The notes: a model not told the origin generated them from the sequence alone. 64,000 nt of DNA from Burkholderiales bacterium (GCA_947474755.1 CANJJE010000012.1:37434-101433), one strand, 5' to 3'; shown: positions 17,860 to 28,077, counted from the stretch's first letter. Translations and numbers: made by a program.

Positions 17860-19058
17860 CCAAGGAAGACAGACTGTTGGGCGCGGCAATTGATCCAGCG
17901 CCTCCGCTGATCGCGCATGTGCTCTATCGCTTTGACGTTGGTGGATTGGAGAACGGCGTCGTCAATCTGATCAACCACATGGCGCCAAATGCCTATCGCC
18001 ACATGGTGGTGGCTCTGACCGAGGTGACTGACTTCCGCCAACGCCTGCAGCGTCCCGACGTTGAGTGCGTGGCTCTGCATAAGAAACCGGGACATGGCGC
18101 ACGCGTGTACCCGAGCCTCTGGCGACTGCTGAAGGCGCGCCGCCCGGCCATCGTTCATACCCGCAATCTGGCCGCGCTGGAAATGCAGGCAGCCGCCTGG
18201 GCAGCCGGTGTTCCGGCGCGCATTCATGGCGAGCATGGGCGTGACATCGACGACCTGGACGGGTCGAGTCGCCGCCACCAGCGCTTGCGACAGCTGTATT
18301 CGCCGTTCGTCCACCGGTATGTCGCGCTCTCGCGTGACCTGGAGACCTACCTGTCAGGTTCGGTCGGCATCGCGCCGCGGCGGATTGCACAGATCTACAA
18401 CGGTGTGAATGCCGAGAAATTCGCGCCGGCGCAAGCACCTGGGCTGCGTTCCATCGCTGGCGGCCCCTTTCAGGGCCCGGGGCTGTGGTTGGCGGGCACG
18501 GTCGGTCGCATGGCGGCCGTCAAGAATCAGACGCTGCTGGCGCGGGCCTTCTTGATCGCGCGTGAAGCCAACCCGGAATTCGCCGCGGTAGCCCGCCTGG
18601 TGATGATCGGCGACGGCCCGCTGCGGGCCCAGGCGCAGACGCTCCTTGACAACGGCGGGGCGCATGACGCCGCCTGGCTACCAGGCGAACGCAGCGATGT
18701 GGCAGATGTCATGCGCAGCCTGGATTGTTTCGTGTTGCCCTCACTTGCAGAGGGCATTTCCAATACCATTCTTGAAGCCATGGCGTGCGGGCTGCCGGTG
18801 ATCGCCACGGCAGTCGGCGGCAACGTGGAATTGGTGGACGCCGGGCGTAACGGGCTGCTCGTACCCAACGACGATCCGCTGGCGATGGCGCAAAGCCTGC
18901 TGCATCTGTGGCGGAACGCCGAGGTGAGCAAGCGCATGGGCTGTGCCGGACGGGCCGACGTGGAACAGCGCTTCAGCATGCAGGCGATGGTGAGCGCGTA
19001 CCAGCATCTGTACGACCAGCAGATTTCTGCGGCCGGAATTTCACTGCGAGATCATTGA
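17856..19058 (+). CDS. TIGR03088-type XrtA-system glycosyltransferase
   Basis: The 400-aa GT4-type enzyme contains 'IAHVLYRFDVGGLENGVVN' near residue 22, typical of this XrtA-linked family. The donor site includes 'GTVGRMAAVKNQ', 'VMIGDGPLR' and 'TILEAMACGLPVIATAVGG'. It should act on the lipid-linked oligosaccharide in the cytoplasm. The start codon is a TTG overlapping the exosortase stop (TTGA). Confidence 0.9.
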   Translation: MTKEDRLLGAAIDPAPPLIAHVLYRFDVGGLENGVVNLINHMAPNAYRHMVVALTEVTDFRQRLQRPDVECVALHKKPGHGARVYPSLWRLLKARRPAIVHTRNLAALEMQAAAWAAGVPARIHGEHGRDIDDLDGSSRRHQRLRQLYSPFVHRYVALSRDLETYLSGSVGIAPRRIAQIYNGVNAEKFAPAQAPGLRSIAGGPFQGPGLWLAGTVGRMAAVKNQTLLARAFLIAREANPEFAAVARLVMIGDGPLRAQAQTLLDNGGAHDAAWLPGERSDVADVMRSLDCFVLPSLAEGISNTILEAMACGLPVIATAVGGNVELVDAGRNGLLVPNDDPLAMAQSLLHLWRNAEVSKRMGCAGRADVEQRFSMQAMVSAYQHLYDQQISAAGISLRDH

Positions 19059-19059
19059 C

Positions 19060-20976
19060 ATGTGCGGCATCACAGGCATTTTCGACACCCGAACTCGCAG
19101 GCCCGTGGCACCCGATGTGCTGCAGCGCATGAACGATTCGCAGCTTCATCGTGGTCCTGACGAAGGCAGTCTGCACATCGAGCCAGGCCTCGGCCTGGGC
19201 CACCGGCGCCTGTCGATCATTGACCTCGCCACGGGACAGCAACCGCTGTTCAACGAGGATGGCTCGGTGGTGGTGGTATTCAACGGCGAGATCTACAACT
19301 ATCAGGAACTGATCCTCGAACTGCAGTCGCTGGGCCATGTGTTCCATACGCGCAGCGATACCGAGGTGATCGTGCATGCCTGGGAATCGTGGGGCGAAGA
19401 ATGCGTTCTTCGCTTTCGCGGCATGTTTGCCTTCGCGCTCTGGGATCGCAACCGGCAGACCTTCTTCATGGCCCGCGATCGGCTGGGCGTGAAGCCGCTG
19501 TATTACGCGCTGCTCGATGACGGCACGCTGATCTTCGGCTCCGAGTTGAAACCCCTGCTCGCACACGGCGGCCTTCGGCGAGACATCGACCCTATGGCCG
19601 TCGAGCAGTACTTCGCGCTCGGTTATGTGGCCGAACCGCACACGATCTTCAGTCACGCCAAGAAGTTGTCGCCGGGTCACACCCTGGCCATCCGTCGCGG
19701 TGAGCCCTTGCGCGAGCCTCGGCGCTACTGGGACCTCAAGTTCACCAACGATTCCAGGATCGGTGTCGAAGAGGCCTCTTCCGAACTGATGCGTCGGCTG
19801 AAGGAATCGGTCAAGCTGCGCATGATCTCCGAGGTCCCGCTGGGCGCGTTCCTGTCTGGCGGTGTGGATTCGAGCGCGGTGGTGGCGGTGATGGCCGGGC
19901 TGTCCGATGAGCCGGTCAATACCTGCTCGATCGGATTCGCCGACCCGCAGTACAACGAAAGCGAGTTTGCCCAGATGGTGGCCGACCGCTACCAGACCCG
20001 CCATCGGCTGGAGCAGGTCGGCAGTGAGGATTTCGATCTGATCGACACGCTCGCGCGCTTGTATGACGAGCCCTATGCCGACAGTTCGGCAATTCCGACC
20101 TACCGCGTCTGCCAATTGGCGCGCAAGCATGTCACTGTTGCCTTGTCGGGTGATGGTGGCGATGAAACCTTCGGCGGCTACCGCCGCTACCGCCTGCACA
20201 TGATGGAGGAGCGCATGCGCTCCAGCCTGCCGGCGGCGCTTCGACAGCCGCTGTTCGGTCTGCTGGGCAAGGTCTATCCGAAGGCGGACTGGGCGCCGCG
20301 GATGTTCCGCGCGAAGACCACGTTTGAAGGCATGGCGCGTACCTCGGTTGAAGCGTATTTCCACAGCATGTCGCAGATCCGCGAGCCGATGCGCAGCCAG
20401 CTCTACAGCCCGCGTTTCAAGGCGCTCCTGGGTGGTTACAGTGCGCGGGAAGTGTTCGACCGCCATGCCCGTAACGCCAATACCGACGACCCACTGGCGC
20501 TGATTCAGTACATCGACTGCAACACCTACCTGGTGGGCGACATCAACACCAAGGTCGACCGTGCCAGCATGGCGCATTCACTCGAAGTGCGCGAGCCGCT
20601 GATGGACCACGAATTGGTGGAATGGGTGGCGACCTTGCCCTCGTCGCTGAAGTTGCAGGGCAGCAATGGCAAGGCGTTCTTCAAGAAGGCCCTGGAGCCA
20701 CATCTCCCCCACGACGTTCTGTACCGTCCGAAGATGGGCTTTGCCGTGCCGCTGTCGCGCTGGTTCCGAGGCCCCTTGCGTCAACGAGTTCGCGATGCCT
20801 TGCTGGACGGACCGATGCTGGAAAGCGGATGGTTCGATCCGACCACGATCCGGAAGATCGTCGAGCAGCATGAGTCCGGCGCCCATGACCACAGCACCCC
20901 GATCTGGTCGTTGCTGATGTACGACGCCTTCCTGCGCTGCTCGCTGGGCGAATCCAGGATGCCGAGGGCCGCCTGA
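19060..20976 (+). CDS. XrtA-system asparagine-synthase-type amidotransferase
   Basis: The 638-aa enzyme starts 'MCGITGIF', exposing Cys2 as the glutaminase nucleophile. It has a full class-II glutaminase domain (about 1-200) and a synthetase domain with PP-loop 'LSGGVDSSAV' (about 265-274) and 'VALSGDGGDETFGGY'. It should hydrolyse glutamine and use the ammonia with ATP to form an amide. In polysaccharide loci such enzymes can amidate uronic acids; that fits the UDP-HexNAc dehydrogenase encoded at 44339-45631. The link is inference. Confidence 0.9.
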   Translation: MCGITGIFDTRTRRPVAPDVLQRMNDSQLHRGPDEGSLHIEPGLGLGHRRLSIIDLATGQQPLFNEDGSVVVVFNGEIYNYQELILELQSLGHVFHTRSDTEVIVHAWESWGEECVLRFRGMFAFALWDRNRQTFFMARDRLGVKPLYYALLDDGTLIFGSELKPLLAHGGLRRDIDPMAVEQYFALGYVAEPHTIFSHAKKLSPGHTLAIRRGEPLREPRRYWDLKFTNDSRIGVEEASSELMRRLKESVKLRMISEVPLGAFLSGGVDSSAVVAVMAGLSDEPVNTCSIGFADPQYNESEFAQMVADRYQTRHRLEQVGSEDFDLIDTLARLYDEPYADSSAIPTYRVCQLARKHVTVALSGDGGDETFGGYRRYRLHMMEERMRSSLPAALRQPLFGLLGKVYPKADWAPRMFRAKTTFEGMARTSVEAYFHSMSQIREPMRSQLYSPRFKALLGGYSAREVFDRHARNANTDDPLALIQYIDCNTYLVGDINTKVDRASMAHSLEVREPLMDHELVEWVATLPSSLKLQGSNGKAFFKKALEPHLPHDVLYRPKMGFAVPLSRWFRGPLRQRVRDALLDGPMLESGWFDPTTIRKIVEQHESGAHDHSTPIWSLLMYDAFLRCSLGESRMPRAA

Positions 20977-21000
20977 CATGCAGGTGGCGCCATCTCCGCC

Positions 21001-22218
21001 ATGAAGATCCTCTACCACCATCGCACGGCGTCGAAAGATGGGCAGGCGGTGCATATTGAAGAGATGGTCCATGCGCTGCGTGAGCTCGGGCATGAGGTCC
21101 TGGTGGTCGGCCCGTCCGGTGCCGACGATGCGGCCGATGGCGGCGGCATGGGCGGCGGCATCGGCGATGGAAAAGGTTGGGTAAGCCGGCTGCGCAGTGC
21201 GCTTCCTGCGGCTGCCTACGAGTTGCTGGAACTCGGGTACTCCCTTGTCGCCTATCGGCGGTTGGCTTCTGCCGCCAGGCGCTTCCAGCCAGATGTGCTG
21301 TACGAGAGGTACAACCTTTTTCTGCTGGCGGGTGTGATGTTGCGGCGCCGAATGGGCATCCCCTTGCTGCTCGAAGTCAACGCACCGCTGGTGGAAGAGC
21401 GCGGCCGCTTTGGTGGCCTCGGTCTGCCGCGTCTGGCCGCCTGGGCGGAGAGCACCGCCTGGCGTGGTGCCGATGCGGTGTTGCCGGTGACACAGGTTCT
21501 TGGTGGCCATGTCATTGCGCGTGGCGTGCCCGCGCACCGCATCACGGTCATTCCCAACGGCATCAACGAAGCCCAGTTCGCCACTGCGCCCCAGCCCGAG
21601 GAGGCCAAGCGTGCGCTGGGCTGGGACGGCTCGCTGGTGCTCGGGTTCACCGGCTTCGTGCGCGAGTGGCACGGCGTGGATCGGGTGCTGCGATGGATGG
21701 CGTCTGCGCAGGCGCCGGCGTCGGCCAGGTTGCTGATGGTGGGAGATGGCCCGGCCCGCCCGGGTCTCGAAGCCTTGGCACGCGAGCTGTCGTTGGGCGA
21801 CCAGGTTCGCTTCACCGGCGTGATCGACCGCCACCAGATTCCCGCCTATGTCGCTGCCTTCGACATCGCGTTGCAGCCGGCGGTGGTGTCTTATGCGTCA
21901 CCGCTGAAGTTGTTCGAGTACCTTGCACTTGGCAAGGCCATCGTGGCGCCGCGTGTGCCCAATCTGGAAGAAGTTCTGCGGGATGGTGAAAACGCCTTGC
22001 TGTTTGCCGCCGATCAGCCTGGCGCGTTTGAACAGGCGCTGAGCCGCCTGTGCGCTGATCCGGCGCTTCGCGCTCAGGTGGCCGCCGGCGCCCGGGCTTC
22101 GATCACGCTCCAGGGGCTGACATGGCGAACCAATGCCCAGCGCGTGGTGGCGCTGGCTCAATTGCTGCTGCCAGGCAAAGGTCTGCCGGCGGCGCTGGCG
22201 CCGGAGCAGATCGGATGA
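21001..22218 (+). CDS. Glycosyltransferase family 4 protein
   Basis: The 405-aa GT-B protein has an N-terminal acceptor domain ('MKILYHHRTASKDGQAVHIE') and a C-terminal donor domain with 'LMVGDGPARPG', 'DIALQPAVVSYASPLKLFEY' and 'ALGKAIVAPRV'. A Gly-rich loop at about residues 43-60 looks like a low-complexity insertion. It belongs to the glycosyltransferases of the exopolysaccharide operon; its sugar specificity is not visible. Its stop overlaps the next start by 4 bases (ATGA). Confidence 0.85.
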   Translation: MKILYHHRTASKDGQAVHIEEMVHALRELGHEVLVVGPSGADDAADGGGMGGGIGDGKGWVSRLRSALPAAAYELLELGYSLVAYRRLASAARRFQPDVLYERYNLFLLAGVMLRRRMGIPLLLEVNAPLVEERGRFGGLGLPRLAAWAESTAWRGADAVLPVTQVLGGHVIARGVPAHRITVIPNGINEAQFATAPQPEEAKRALGWDGSLVLGFTGFVREWHGVDRVLRWMASAQAPASARLLMVGDGPARPGLEALARELSLGDQVRFTGVIDRHQIPAYVAAFDIALQPAVVSYASPLKLFEYLALGKAIVAPRVPNLEEVLRDGENALLFAADQPGAFEQALSRLCADPALRAQVAAGARASITLQGLTWRTNAQRVVALAQLLLPGKGLPAALAPEQIG

Positions 22219-23426
22219 GCCGGCCGGTGCGCACATTGCTGTTTTCCACGCTCTATCCCAGCGCGTCGCGGCCGACGCACGGCATCTTTGTCGAGACGCG
22301 ATTGCGCGAGCTGCTGAAGAGTGGTGCGGTCGAGACCCGTGTCGTGGCCCCTGTGCCCTGGTTCTGGTCGACCGACGAGCGATGGGGCGACCACGCTGCC
22401 ATGGCCCGCACACCGGAGCGCGAAACGCGTCACGGAATCGAGGTGTTGCACCCCCGCTATCCGCTGTTGCCCAAGGTGGGGATGAGCACCGCGCCCTTGC
22501 TGTTGGCGATCGCGTCGCTGAGCGCCTTGCGGCAGGTGATCAGCGACGGCTTCGACTTCGACGTCATCGATGCCCACTACTACTACCCCGATGGGGTCGC
22601 AGCCGCACTGCTGGCCAGCTGGTTGGGCAAGCCGCTGACGATCACGGCGCGGGGCACCGATCTCAATCTCATTCCCCAATATGCACTGCCTCGCCAGATG
22701 ATTCGTTGGGCAGCTCGCCGAGCGGAGGCTTCCATCGGGGTGTGCGCTGCACTCACCGACGTGCTGCGCGAGTGGGGTGTCGACCCGGCGCGCTTGCACG
22801 TGATGCGAAATGGCGTCGATCTGGAGCGATTCACGCCGCTGCCGCAGGCTCAGGCCCGGCAGACGCTGGGCCTGAGCGAGGCGGGACAACTACTGTTGTC
22901 CGTGGGTCACCTCATTGACCGCAAAGGACACGATCTGGTCATCCGTGCATTGGCTGCGCTGGCGCCCGGCCATCCGCAAGCCAGGCTCGTGGTGATTGGC
23001 GAGGGTCCTGAACGTGCCGCCCTGCAGGCCCTGGTCAGCGAACTGGGCCTTCAGGACAAGGTCCGCTTCACTGGAGCACTCCCGCAGGCCAGCCTCCCTG
23101 CCTGGTACAGCGCTGCGGACGCGCTGGTGCTGGCTTCCAGCCGCGAAGGCTGGGCCAATGTGCTGCTGGAAGCCATGGCCTGCGGCACGCCCGTGGTGGC
23201 CAGCCGCATCTGGGGTACGCCCGAGGTGGTGACTGCGCCGGAGGCCGGGTTGCTGGTCGACGATCGCACAGGAAACGCCTTTGCGGGTGCGCTACACGAG
23301 TTGCTGAGCGCGCCGCCGGACCGCCGCGGCACGCGCGCCTACGCCGAAGGCTTCAGCTGGGAGGCGACCAGTGGCGCGCAGGTCGATCTGTTTCGCACGC
23401 TTGCAACGGTGGCCGCGCATGCGTGA
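22215..23426 (+). CDS. Glycosyltransferase family 4 protein
   Basis: The frame is open from 22122, but the ATG at 22215 overlaps the upstream stop as ATGA and starts the conserved 'MSRPVRTLLFSTLYPS', giving 403 aa. Donor-site motifs are 'SVGHLIDRKGHD', 'VVIGEGPERAAL' and 'VLLEAMACGTPVVAS'. It should transfer a sugar to the growing lipid-linked unit. The stop overlaps the O-ligase-like gene by 8 bases, again suggesting coupling. Confidence 0.87.
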   Translation: MSRPVRTLLFSTLYPSASRPTHGIFVETRLRELLKSGAVETRVVAPVPWFWSTDERWGDHAAMARTPERETRHGIEVLHPRYPLLPKVGMSTAPLLLAIASLSALRQVISDGFDFDVIDAHYYYPDGVAAALLASWLGKPLTITARGTDLNLIPQYALPRQMIRWAARRAEASIGVCAALTDVLREWGVDPARLHVMRNGVDLERFTPLPQAQARQTLGLSEAGQLLLSVGHLIDRKGHDLVIRALAALAPGHPQARLVVIGEGPERAALQALVSELGLQDKVRFTGALPQASLPAWYSAADALVLASSREGWANVLLEAMACGTPVVASRIWGTPEVVTAPEAGLLVDDRTGNAFAGALHELLSAPPDRRGTRAYAEGFSWEATSGAQVDLFRTLATVAAHA

Positions 23427-24765
23427 TCTCCTGCTGCTGCTGCTGGTGCTGGGATGCTGCATCTGGACGCTTCGACGGCCCTGGGTCGGAGCGATCACCT
23501 GGACCGTGGTCAGCCTGGGCAGCCCGCACGCGGCATTCGGATATGCAGCGGCGGGATGGCCCATAGCTACGGCCGTGGCTGTGTGCACCTTGGTCGGCAT
23601 CCTGTGCACCAGCGATCGCGAGAATCCCTTCGCCGGTCCTGCGCCAGTGGCCGCATTGGCGTTGATGATCTGGTTTTGCTTCACCCTCCCGTTTTCATTC
23701 GATATCGACCGCAGCCTGCCTTTGTGGGAGCGTTCGATGAAGATCTTCCTGATGCTGTTCGTCACCATGGCACTGCTGAACACGCGCAAGAAGCTCGATG
23801 TCTTCATTTGGGCCATGGCCCTCTCCATCGGCTACTTTGGCGTCAAGGGCGGTCTGTTCACGCTGATGACCGGCGGAAACTACCGCATCTGGGGTCCCGG
23901 GGGCTTCATCGGGGGGAACAACGAGCTCGCATTGGCGATGGTCATGACGATCCCGATGATGCGATACCTGCAACTGCAAAGCCCCAGCAAGCGGGTACGC
24001 CGTGGGCTTGTGTGTGCCATGGCTCTGACTGCCATCGCAGCCATCGGAACCTACTCCCGGGGTGCGCTGCTGGGCATCATGAGCATGCTGCTGTTCTTTG
24101 TCTGGCGCAGCGACCGCAAGTTCGTCTGGGGCACTGCGATCGTTCTGTTCGCAGTGCTGATGCTGCCATTGATGCCCGACACATGGTGGAGCCGCATGGA
24201 CACGCTTCGCACCTACGGCGAGGATGAATCGGCCCAGGGCCGCCTGACGGCCTGGGCCATGGCGTGGAATCTGGCGCAGGATCGACCGACGGGCGGTGGT
24301 TTCATGGTGGCACTGCCATCGGTGTATGCGATCTACGCTCCGGAAGCCACGAAGTCACTCGTCGCGCACAGCATCTACTTTCAGATCATGGGAGAACATG
24401 GGTTCATCGGCCTGTTCCTGTTCCTGGCGGTGGGCGTTCTGACCTGGATGGATGCGGCCAAACTGCGCCGCACTTACGCACGCAATGCAGATCTGAAATG
24501 GGCTGCTGACCTGGGTTCGATGGTGCAGGTGAGCATGATCGGGTTTGCGGTCACCGGCGCCTTTCTCAGCATGGCTTATTTCGACCTGCCCTACAACGTG
24601 ATGGCCGTTGCCGCGCTGGCCGTGCGCATTGCGCGACGGGAAGCTGCCAAGGCTTCAGCCGCCCGACAAGGAGAACCGGTGCCGAACCCGCGACTCGAGG
24701 CGTCGCTTGATCGCGCCGGATACAAGCGCGTCGCGACGCGTGAACCCGTATCGGTGCGGATTTGA
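23419..24765 (+). CDS. Putative O-glycosylation ligase, exosortase A system-associated
   Basis: This 448-aa polytopic membrane protein has about ten to twelve hydrophobic segments and the Wzy_C/O-antigen-ligase pattern 'IGTYSRGALLGIMSMLL' near residue 215. A periplasmic loop follows ('DESAQGRLTAWAMAW', 'VAHSIYFQIMGEHG'). It matches the PEP-CTERM-linked O-ligase family, thought to transfer glycan to proteins or polymerise repeats. The ATG at 23419 is chosen because it begins the first hydrophobic span and overlaps the upstream stop. Confidence 0.88.
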   Translation: MRDLLLLLLVLGCCIWTLRRPWVGAITWTVVSLGSPHAAFGYAAAGWPIATAVAVCTLVGILCTSDRENPFAGPAPVAALALMIWFCFTLPFSFDIDRSLPLWERSMKIFLMLFVTMALLNTRKKLDVFIWAMALSIGYFGVKGGLFTLMTGGNYRIWGPGGFIGGNNELALAMVMTIPMMRYLQLQSPSKRVRRGLVCAMALTAIAAIGTYSRGALLGIMSMLLFFVWRSDRKFVWGTAIVLFAVLMLPLMPDTWWSRMDTLRTYGEDESAQGRLTAWAMAWNLAQDRPTGGGFMVALPSVYAIYAPEATKSLVAHSIYFQIMGEHGFIGLFLFLAVGVLTWMDAAKLRRTYARNADLKWAADLGSMVQVSMIGFAVTGAFLSMAYFDLPYNVMAVAALAVRIARREAAKASAARQGEPVPNPRLEASLDRAGYKRVATREPVSVRI

Positions 24766-24799
24766 GCCATGCCGCACTGTATGAACGGGCAATGAGCGC

Positions 24800-25783
24800 A
24801 TGCCCTTGATCTCGCCGTTTCGGATGCTGTCGCCAGCAGGCGCGCGCGCTCGTCTGTCCATCTTCATCTTCCACCGTGTGCTGCCGTCGCCCGACCCACT
24901 GCAGCCTGGCGAACCGGACGCCGCCCGCTTCGAACGGATCGTGCGCTTCGTGGCGCGCCAATTCCATGTTCTGCCCTTGGGAGAGGCCGCACGGCTGCTG
25001 CGCGCAGGACAGTTGCCGGCTGCAGCCGCTTGCATCACCTTTGACGATGGCTATGCCGACAACCTGGACGTGGCTGCCCCCATCCTTGCGCGCCACGGCG
25101 TGCGCGCCACTTTCTTCGTCTCTACCGGCTTTGTCGACGGCGGCCGCATGTGGAACGACACAGTGATCGAAGCCCTTCGCCGTGCACCTCGTGGGGATCT
25201 GGACTGGTCGTCGTACGGTGCAGGACGCTGGTGCATCGACGACACGTCATCTCGGATCGCCGCCTGCCGAGCCACGCTCACACACCTCAAGCCGATGGAG
25301 CCCGGCGAGCGCCTGCAGATCACGACCGACATCGGCCGCGCGGCCGGACTGACGGCACACAGCGAACTGATGCTGACACGTCCTGGTGTCTTGAAACTGC
25401 GCGACATGGGCATGGAAATCGGCGCGCACACCATGAACCACCCGATCTTGCGCAGCGTCTCTGATCGGGTTGCTGCGGATGAAATCGGCGGCTCGCGCGA
25501 GACGCTGGCGCAGTGGCTGGGTGAAGCGCCCCGGGTCTTCGCCTACCCCAACGGCGTGCCGGGCCGCGACTACACCGGCCGCGATGTGCGGCTCGTCCGT
25601 CAGGCAGGCTTCGACGTTGCCGCTTCCACGGCCCAGGGCGTGGCGACGTCGGGCAGCCACATGCTTCAGCTGCCGCGATTCACGCCCTGGGATCGTCACA
25701 TTGGTCGGTTTGCCTTGCGCTGCGCGGCCAACATCGTGCAGGGTGTCGGAACGGCCGTTCAAACCGTGAAGGAGATCGATTAA
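24800..25783 (+). CDS. Polysaccharide deacetylase family protein
   Basis: The 327-aa protein has the NodB fold: 'ACITFDDGYADN' (DD metal/base pair, about residues 75-86), 'GVRATFFVSTG', and a conserved 'EIGAHTMNHPIL' metal-binding His pair near 212. It is a second deacetylase besides the one at 13161 and resembles PgaB/IcaB-like and XrtA-linked enzymes. No clear signal peptide is seen. It probably deacetylates amino sugars of the polymer. The stop overlaps the next start (TAATG). Confidence 0.88.
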   Translation: MPLISPFRMLSPAGARARLSIFIFHRVLPSPDPLQPGEPDAARFERIVRFVARQFHVLPLGEAARLLRAGQLPAAAACITFDDGYADNLDVAAPILARHGVRATFFVSTGFVDGGRMWNDTVIEALRRAPRGDLDWSSYGAGRWCIDDTSSRIAACRATLTHLKPMEPGERLQITTDIGRAAGLTAHSELMLTRPGVLKLRDMGMEIGAHTMNHPILRSVSDRVAADEIGGSRETLAQWLGEAPRVFAYPNGVPGRDYTGRDVRLVRQAGFDVAASTAQGVATSGSHMLQLPRFTPWDRHIGRFALRCAANIVQGVGTAVQTVKEID

Positions 25784-26619
25784 TGCGCATGCCTACCCGG
25801 CTGAGCCAACTGCCGCGCTTTGTGCAGCAGGTCGCGCAGCGAACTGCGATCCTTCGGCGCAAGGTGGGTCGCCGCCCCACCTTCCGCCTCTGCTACTTCA
25901 GTTGCAGGTCGCATTTCCGCTTTCTGTACTGCGCGTTGCACAGCCTGAAGCAGTCAGCCCGCAATATCCGTTTCGAGGTCATCGTCTTCAGCGACACCGA
26001 CCAGCCGCTCAGCGCTGATCAGATCGCTGCACTCGACGAACTGATCCCCGGCATTCGTGTGATCAATTGGCCCAAGAGCATCGGCTGGGGTCCGACGCAG
26101 ATCGGCTGGATATGGAAAGCCTATGCGCTGGCCGCTGAAGGCGCTGCGGACGATGACGTCATCGCCAAGGTGGACTCTGATGTCTACTTCTTCAATGACC
26201 GCATCTTTCGGGCTGTTGAGCGCAGTCCGGCCGATCTGATCGGCGACGGGCATTTCGTCGGCTTCAATTACTGTCAAGGGGGGTGCTATTTCTTTCGCGC
26301 CAGTGCCATCCGGGAGGTCAGTGCTTTCCTGGAACAGCGCTCGCTGGCCGATGAACTCGATGTGGCGGGCATCCATGGCGAGGACGTCGCTGCCCATCAC
26401 TTGGCCAAGTCGATCGGCCAACGCGTGTGGCTGACCTGGTTCATGATGTTCCCTGACGAACTCCGTAACGCAGGGGGCCTGAGCAGGTGGCAGCGCTGGA
26501 AGTTCTCCTGCCTTCACTTCGTGATGAAGAACAAGGATGCAATGATCGAGTCGTATCTCCAAGAGATGCTCGAGGGCGCCGAACGGACGCGTTTTCTCAA
26601 GGCCTTGGATGTCGCCTGA
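25783..26619 (+). CDS. GT-A-like glycosyltransferase, uncharacterised
   Basis: The 278-aa protein resembles GT-A folds: an opening strand ('RLCYFSCRSHFRFLYCALHSL') and a DxD-type motif 'AKVDSDVYFFND' near residues 126-137. It contains a conserved-looking 'GFNYCQGGCYFFRASAI'. I cannot assign a family number. It closes the plus-strand operon and is convergent with the flippase gene. It shares the layout 'DxD then Gly/Phe-rich acceptor segment' with the protein at 28074-28976, so the two may be distant relatives. Confidence 0.6.
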   Translation: MRMPTRLSQLPRFVQQVAQRTAILRRKVGRRPTFRLCYFSCRSHFRFLYCALHSLKQSARNIRFEVIVFSDTDQPLSADQIAALDELIPGIRVINWPKSIGWGPTQIGWIWKAYALAAEGAADDDVIAKVDSDVYFFNDRIFRAVERSPADLIGDGHFVGFNYCQGGCYFFRASAIREVSAFLEQRSLADELDVAGIHGEDVAAHHLAKSIGQRVWLTWFMMFPDELRNAGGLSRWQRWKFSCLHFVMKNKDAMIESYLQEMLEGAERTRFLKALDVA

Positions 26620-26637
26620 CAAGAGCAACTTCTTGAT

Positions 26638-28077
26638 CTAGGCCGCTTTGCGCGAGAACAGCGCGTCCAGCACCTGCCGCCACGCAGGCTCCTCGAAGCG
26701 GTAGATCAACGCCACGTAAGTCGCTGCGCCAACGACGAGCATCAGGGCAAAGCTCGACACGGTGGTGGGGTCGAGTGCTGTCTGCACCGACACGATGGCG
26801 ACGCACATCAGCAGCGCGAACATCGCTGGCTTGGCCAGGGTCATGAGGAATTCGTTCAGCGACATCTGGGCGCAGCGCAATGCAACGATCAAGGTGATCA
26901 GTCCGACGATCGAGTTGGCCACCGCATAACCTATCGCCACGGCCTTCAGTCCGTAGGGCACTAACGCCAGCACCACGGCGAAGTAGAGCAGTGCGCCACC
27001 GACGCTGAGCTTGAAGACGGTCTTGGTCCGACCCAGCGCGATCATCAATGGCCCGGAGACATTGCCAACGCTCTGGATGATGAAGGAGATCGCCATGATC
27101 CTGATCAGCACGACCATGCCTGTCCAGTTGGGGCCGAAGAGATGGAGCACAAATTCATCGGCCAGCACGACCAGGCCCGAGTACAGGGGGAAGACGAGCA
27201 AGGCGGTCCACGAGGCCGCCTTCAAAACGGCGCTCTTCACCTTGTCGAGGTCGTTCTGTACCTTGGCCAGAAGCGGGAAGATCACGCGCGAAATAGTGCT
27301 GGAAATCAGGTGCATCGGCGAATAGAGGATGGTTTGTGCCATTCCGTACTCGCCCAGATCCTTGGTCGACAGCGCTCGGCCGATGATGATGATGTCAAGC
27401 TTGTTGCGCAGGTAGACGGTGATCCCTGAGCCCAGCAAATGCACGCCGTCCAGCAGCACGTCACGCGCCGAGGCCAGCTGAAACTGCAGGGTTGGCAGCC
27501 ATTTGGCGTAAAAGACCAGGAGACACCAGATGCACAGGTTGCCGATGATCGGCTGGAACACCAGGCCCCAGATGCCGAAGCCGCTCGTGACCAGCCCGAT
27601 GGTGCCCAGAGCCCCTGCCAAGCTGCCCAGGCCTTGGGAGATCGCAATCTCCCGGTAGGCCAGGCGCTGCTGGAGGATGGCCATGGGTACCGGGGTCAGG
27701 AAGTTGAGCAACAGGCCGATAGCGGAGACGCGCAGGTAGGGCTCGATTTCGGGCTTCTCGTAGAACCAGCTCGCCACCGGCGTCAACAAGACCATGGCGA
27801 TCGACAGCACTGCACCGATGGCGGCGCTGACCCAGAAGCAGGTGCTGAGCGTGACCGCAGAGTTCTTCTGCGTGCGGACCAGGCCCGCCGAAATGCCGAT
27901 GTCGCCGATCGCCTGCGCGAGACCTACGACCAGCATGACCAGCGAGAACACGCCGATGTCGGCGGGAAGCAGCCGACTGGCGACGTAGAAGGTGGTCAGC
28001 AGCGAGAAGACTTGGCGAAAACCCAATGCCAGGCTGGTGAAGTAGGCGCCGCGGATACCGGCGTTTGCCAGGCTCAT
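26638..28077 (-). CDS. Oligosaccharide flippase (Wzx/MATE-like)
   Basis: The 479-aa protein is almost wholly hydrophobic, with about twelve to fourteen spans and the polysaccharide-biosynthesis (Polysacc_synt) pattern, including 'FWVSAAIGAVLSIAMVLL' and 'GSGITVYLRNKLDIIIIGRA'. It should flip the lipid-linked repeat across the inner membrane. It is convergent with the preceding plus-strand gene after only 18 bases, and its start overlaps the upstream glycosyltransferase-like stop (ATGA). Confidence 0.88.
   Translation of the reverse strand: MSLANAGIRGAYFTSLALGFRQVFSLLTTFYVASRLLPADIGVFSLVMLVVGLAQAIGDIGISAGLVRTQKNSAVTLSTCFWVSAAIGAVLSIAMVLLTPVASWFYEKPEIEPYLRVSAIGLLLNFLTPVPMAILQQRLAYREIAISQGLGSLAGALGTIGLVTSGFGIWGLVFQPIIGNLCIWCLLVFYAKWLPTLQFQLASARDVLLDGVHLLGSGITVYLRNKLDIIIIGRALSTKDLGEYGMAQTILYSPMHLISSTISRVIFPLLAKVQNDLDKVKSAVLKAASWTALLVFPLYSGLVVLADEFVLHLFGPNWTGMVVLIRIMAISFIIQSVGNVSGPLMIALGRTKTVFKLSVGGALLYFAVVLALVPYGLKAVAIGYAVANSIVGLITLIVALRCAQMSLNEFLMTLAKPAMFALLMCVAIVSVQTALDPTTVSSFALMLVVGAATYVALIYRFEEPAWRQVLDALFSRKAA

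Noticed and set aside
24728..24738. Another GTCGCGAC copy
   Set aside because: It lies inside the coding end of the O-ligase-like gene and is unpaired, so it is treated as chance and used as a caution for the 4605-4674 finding.
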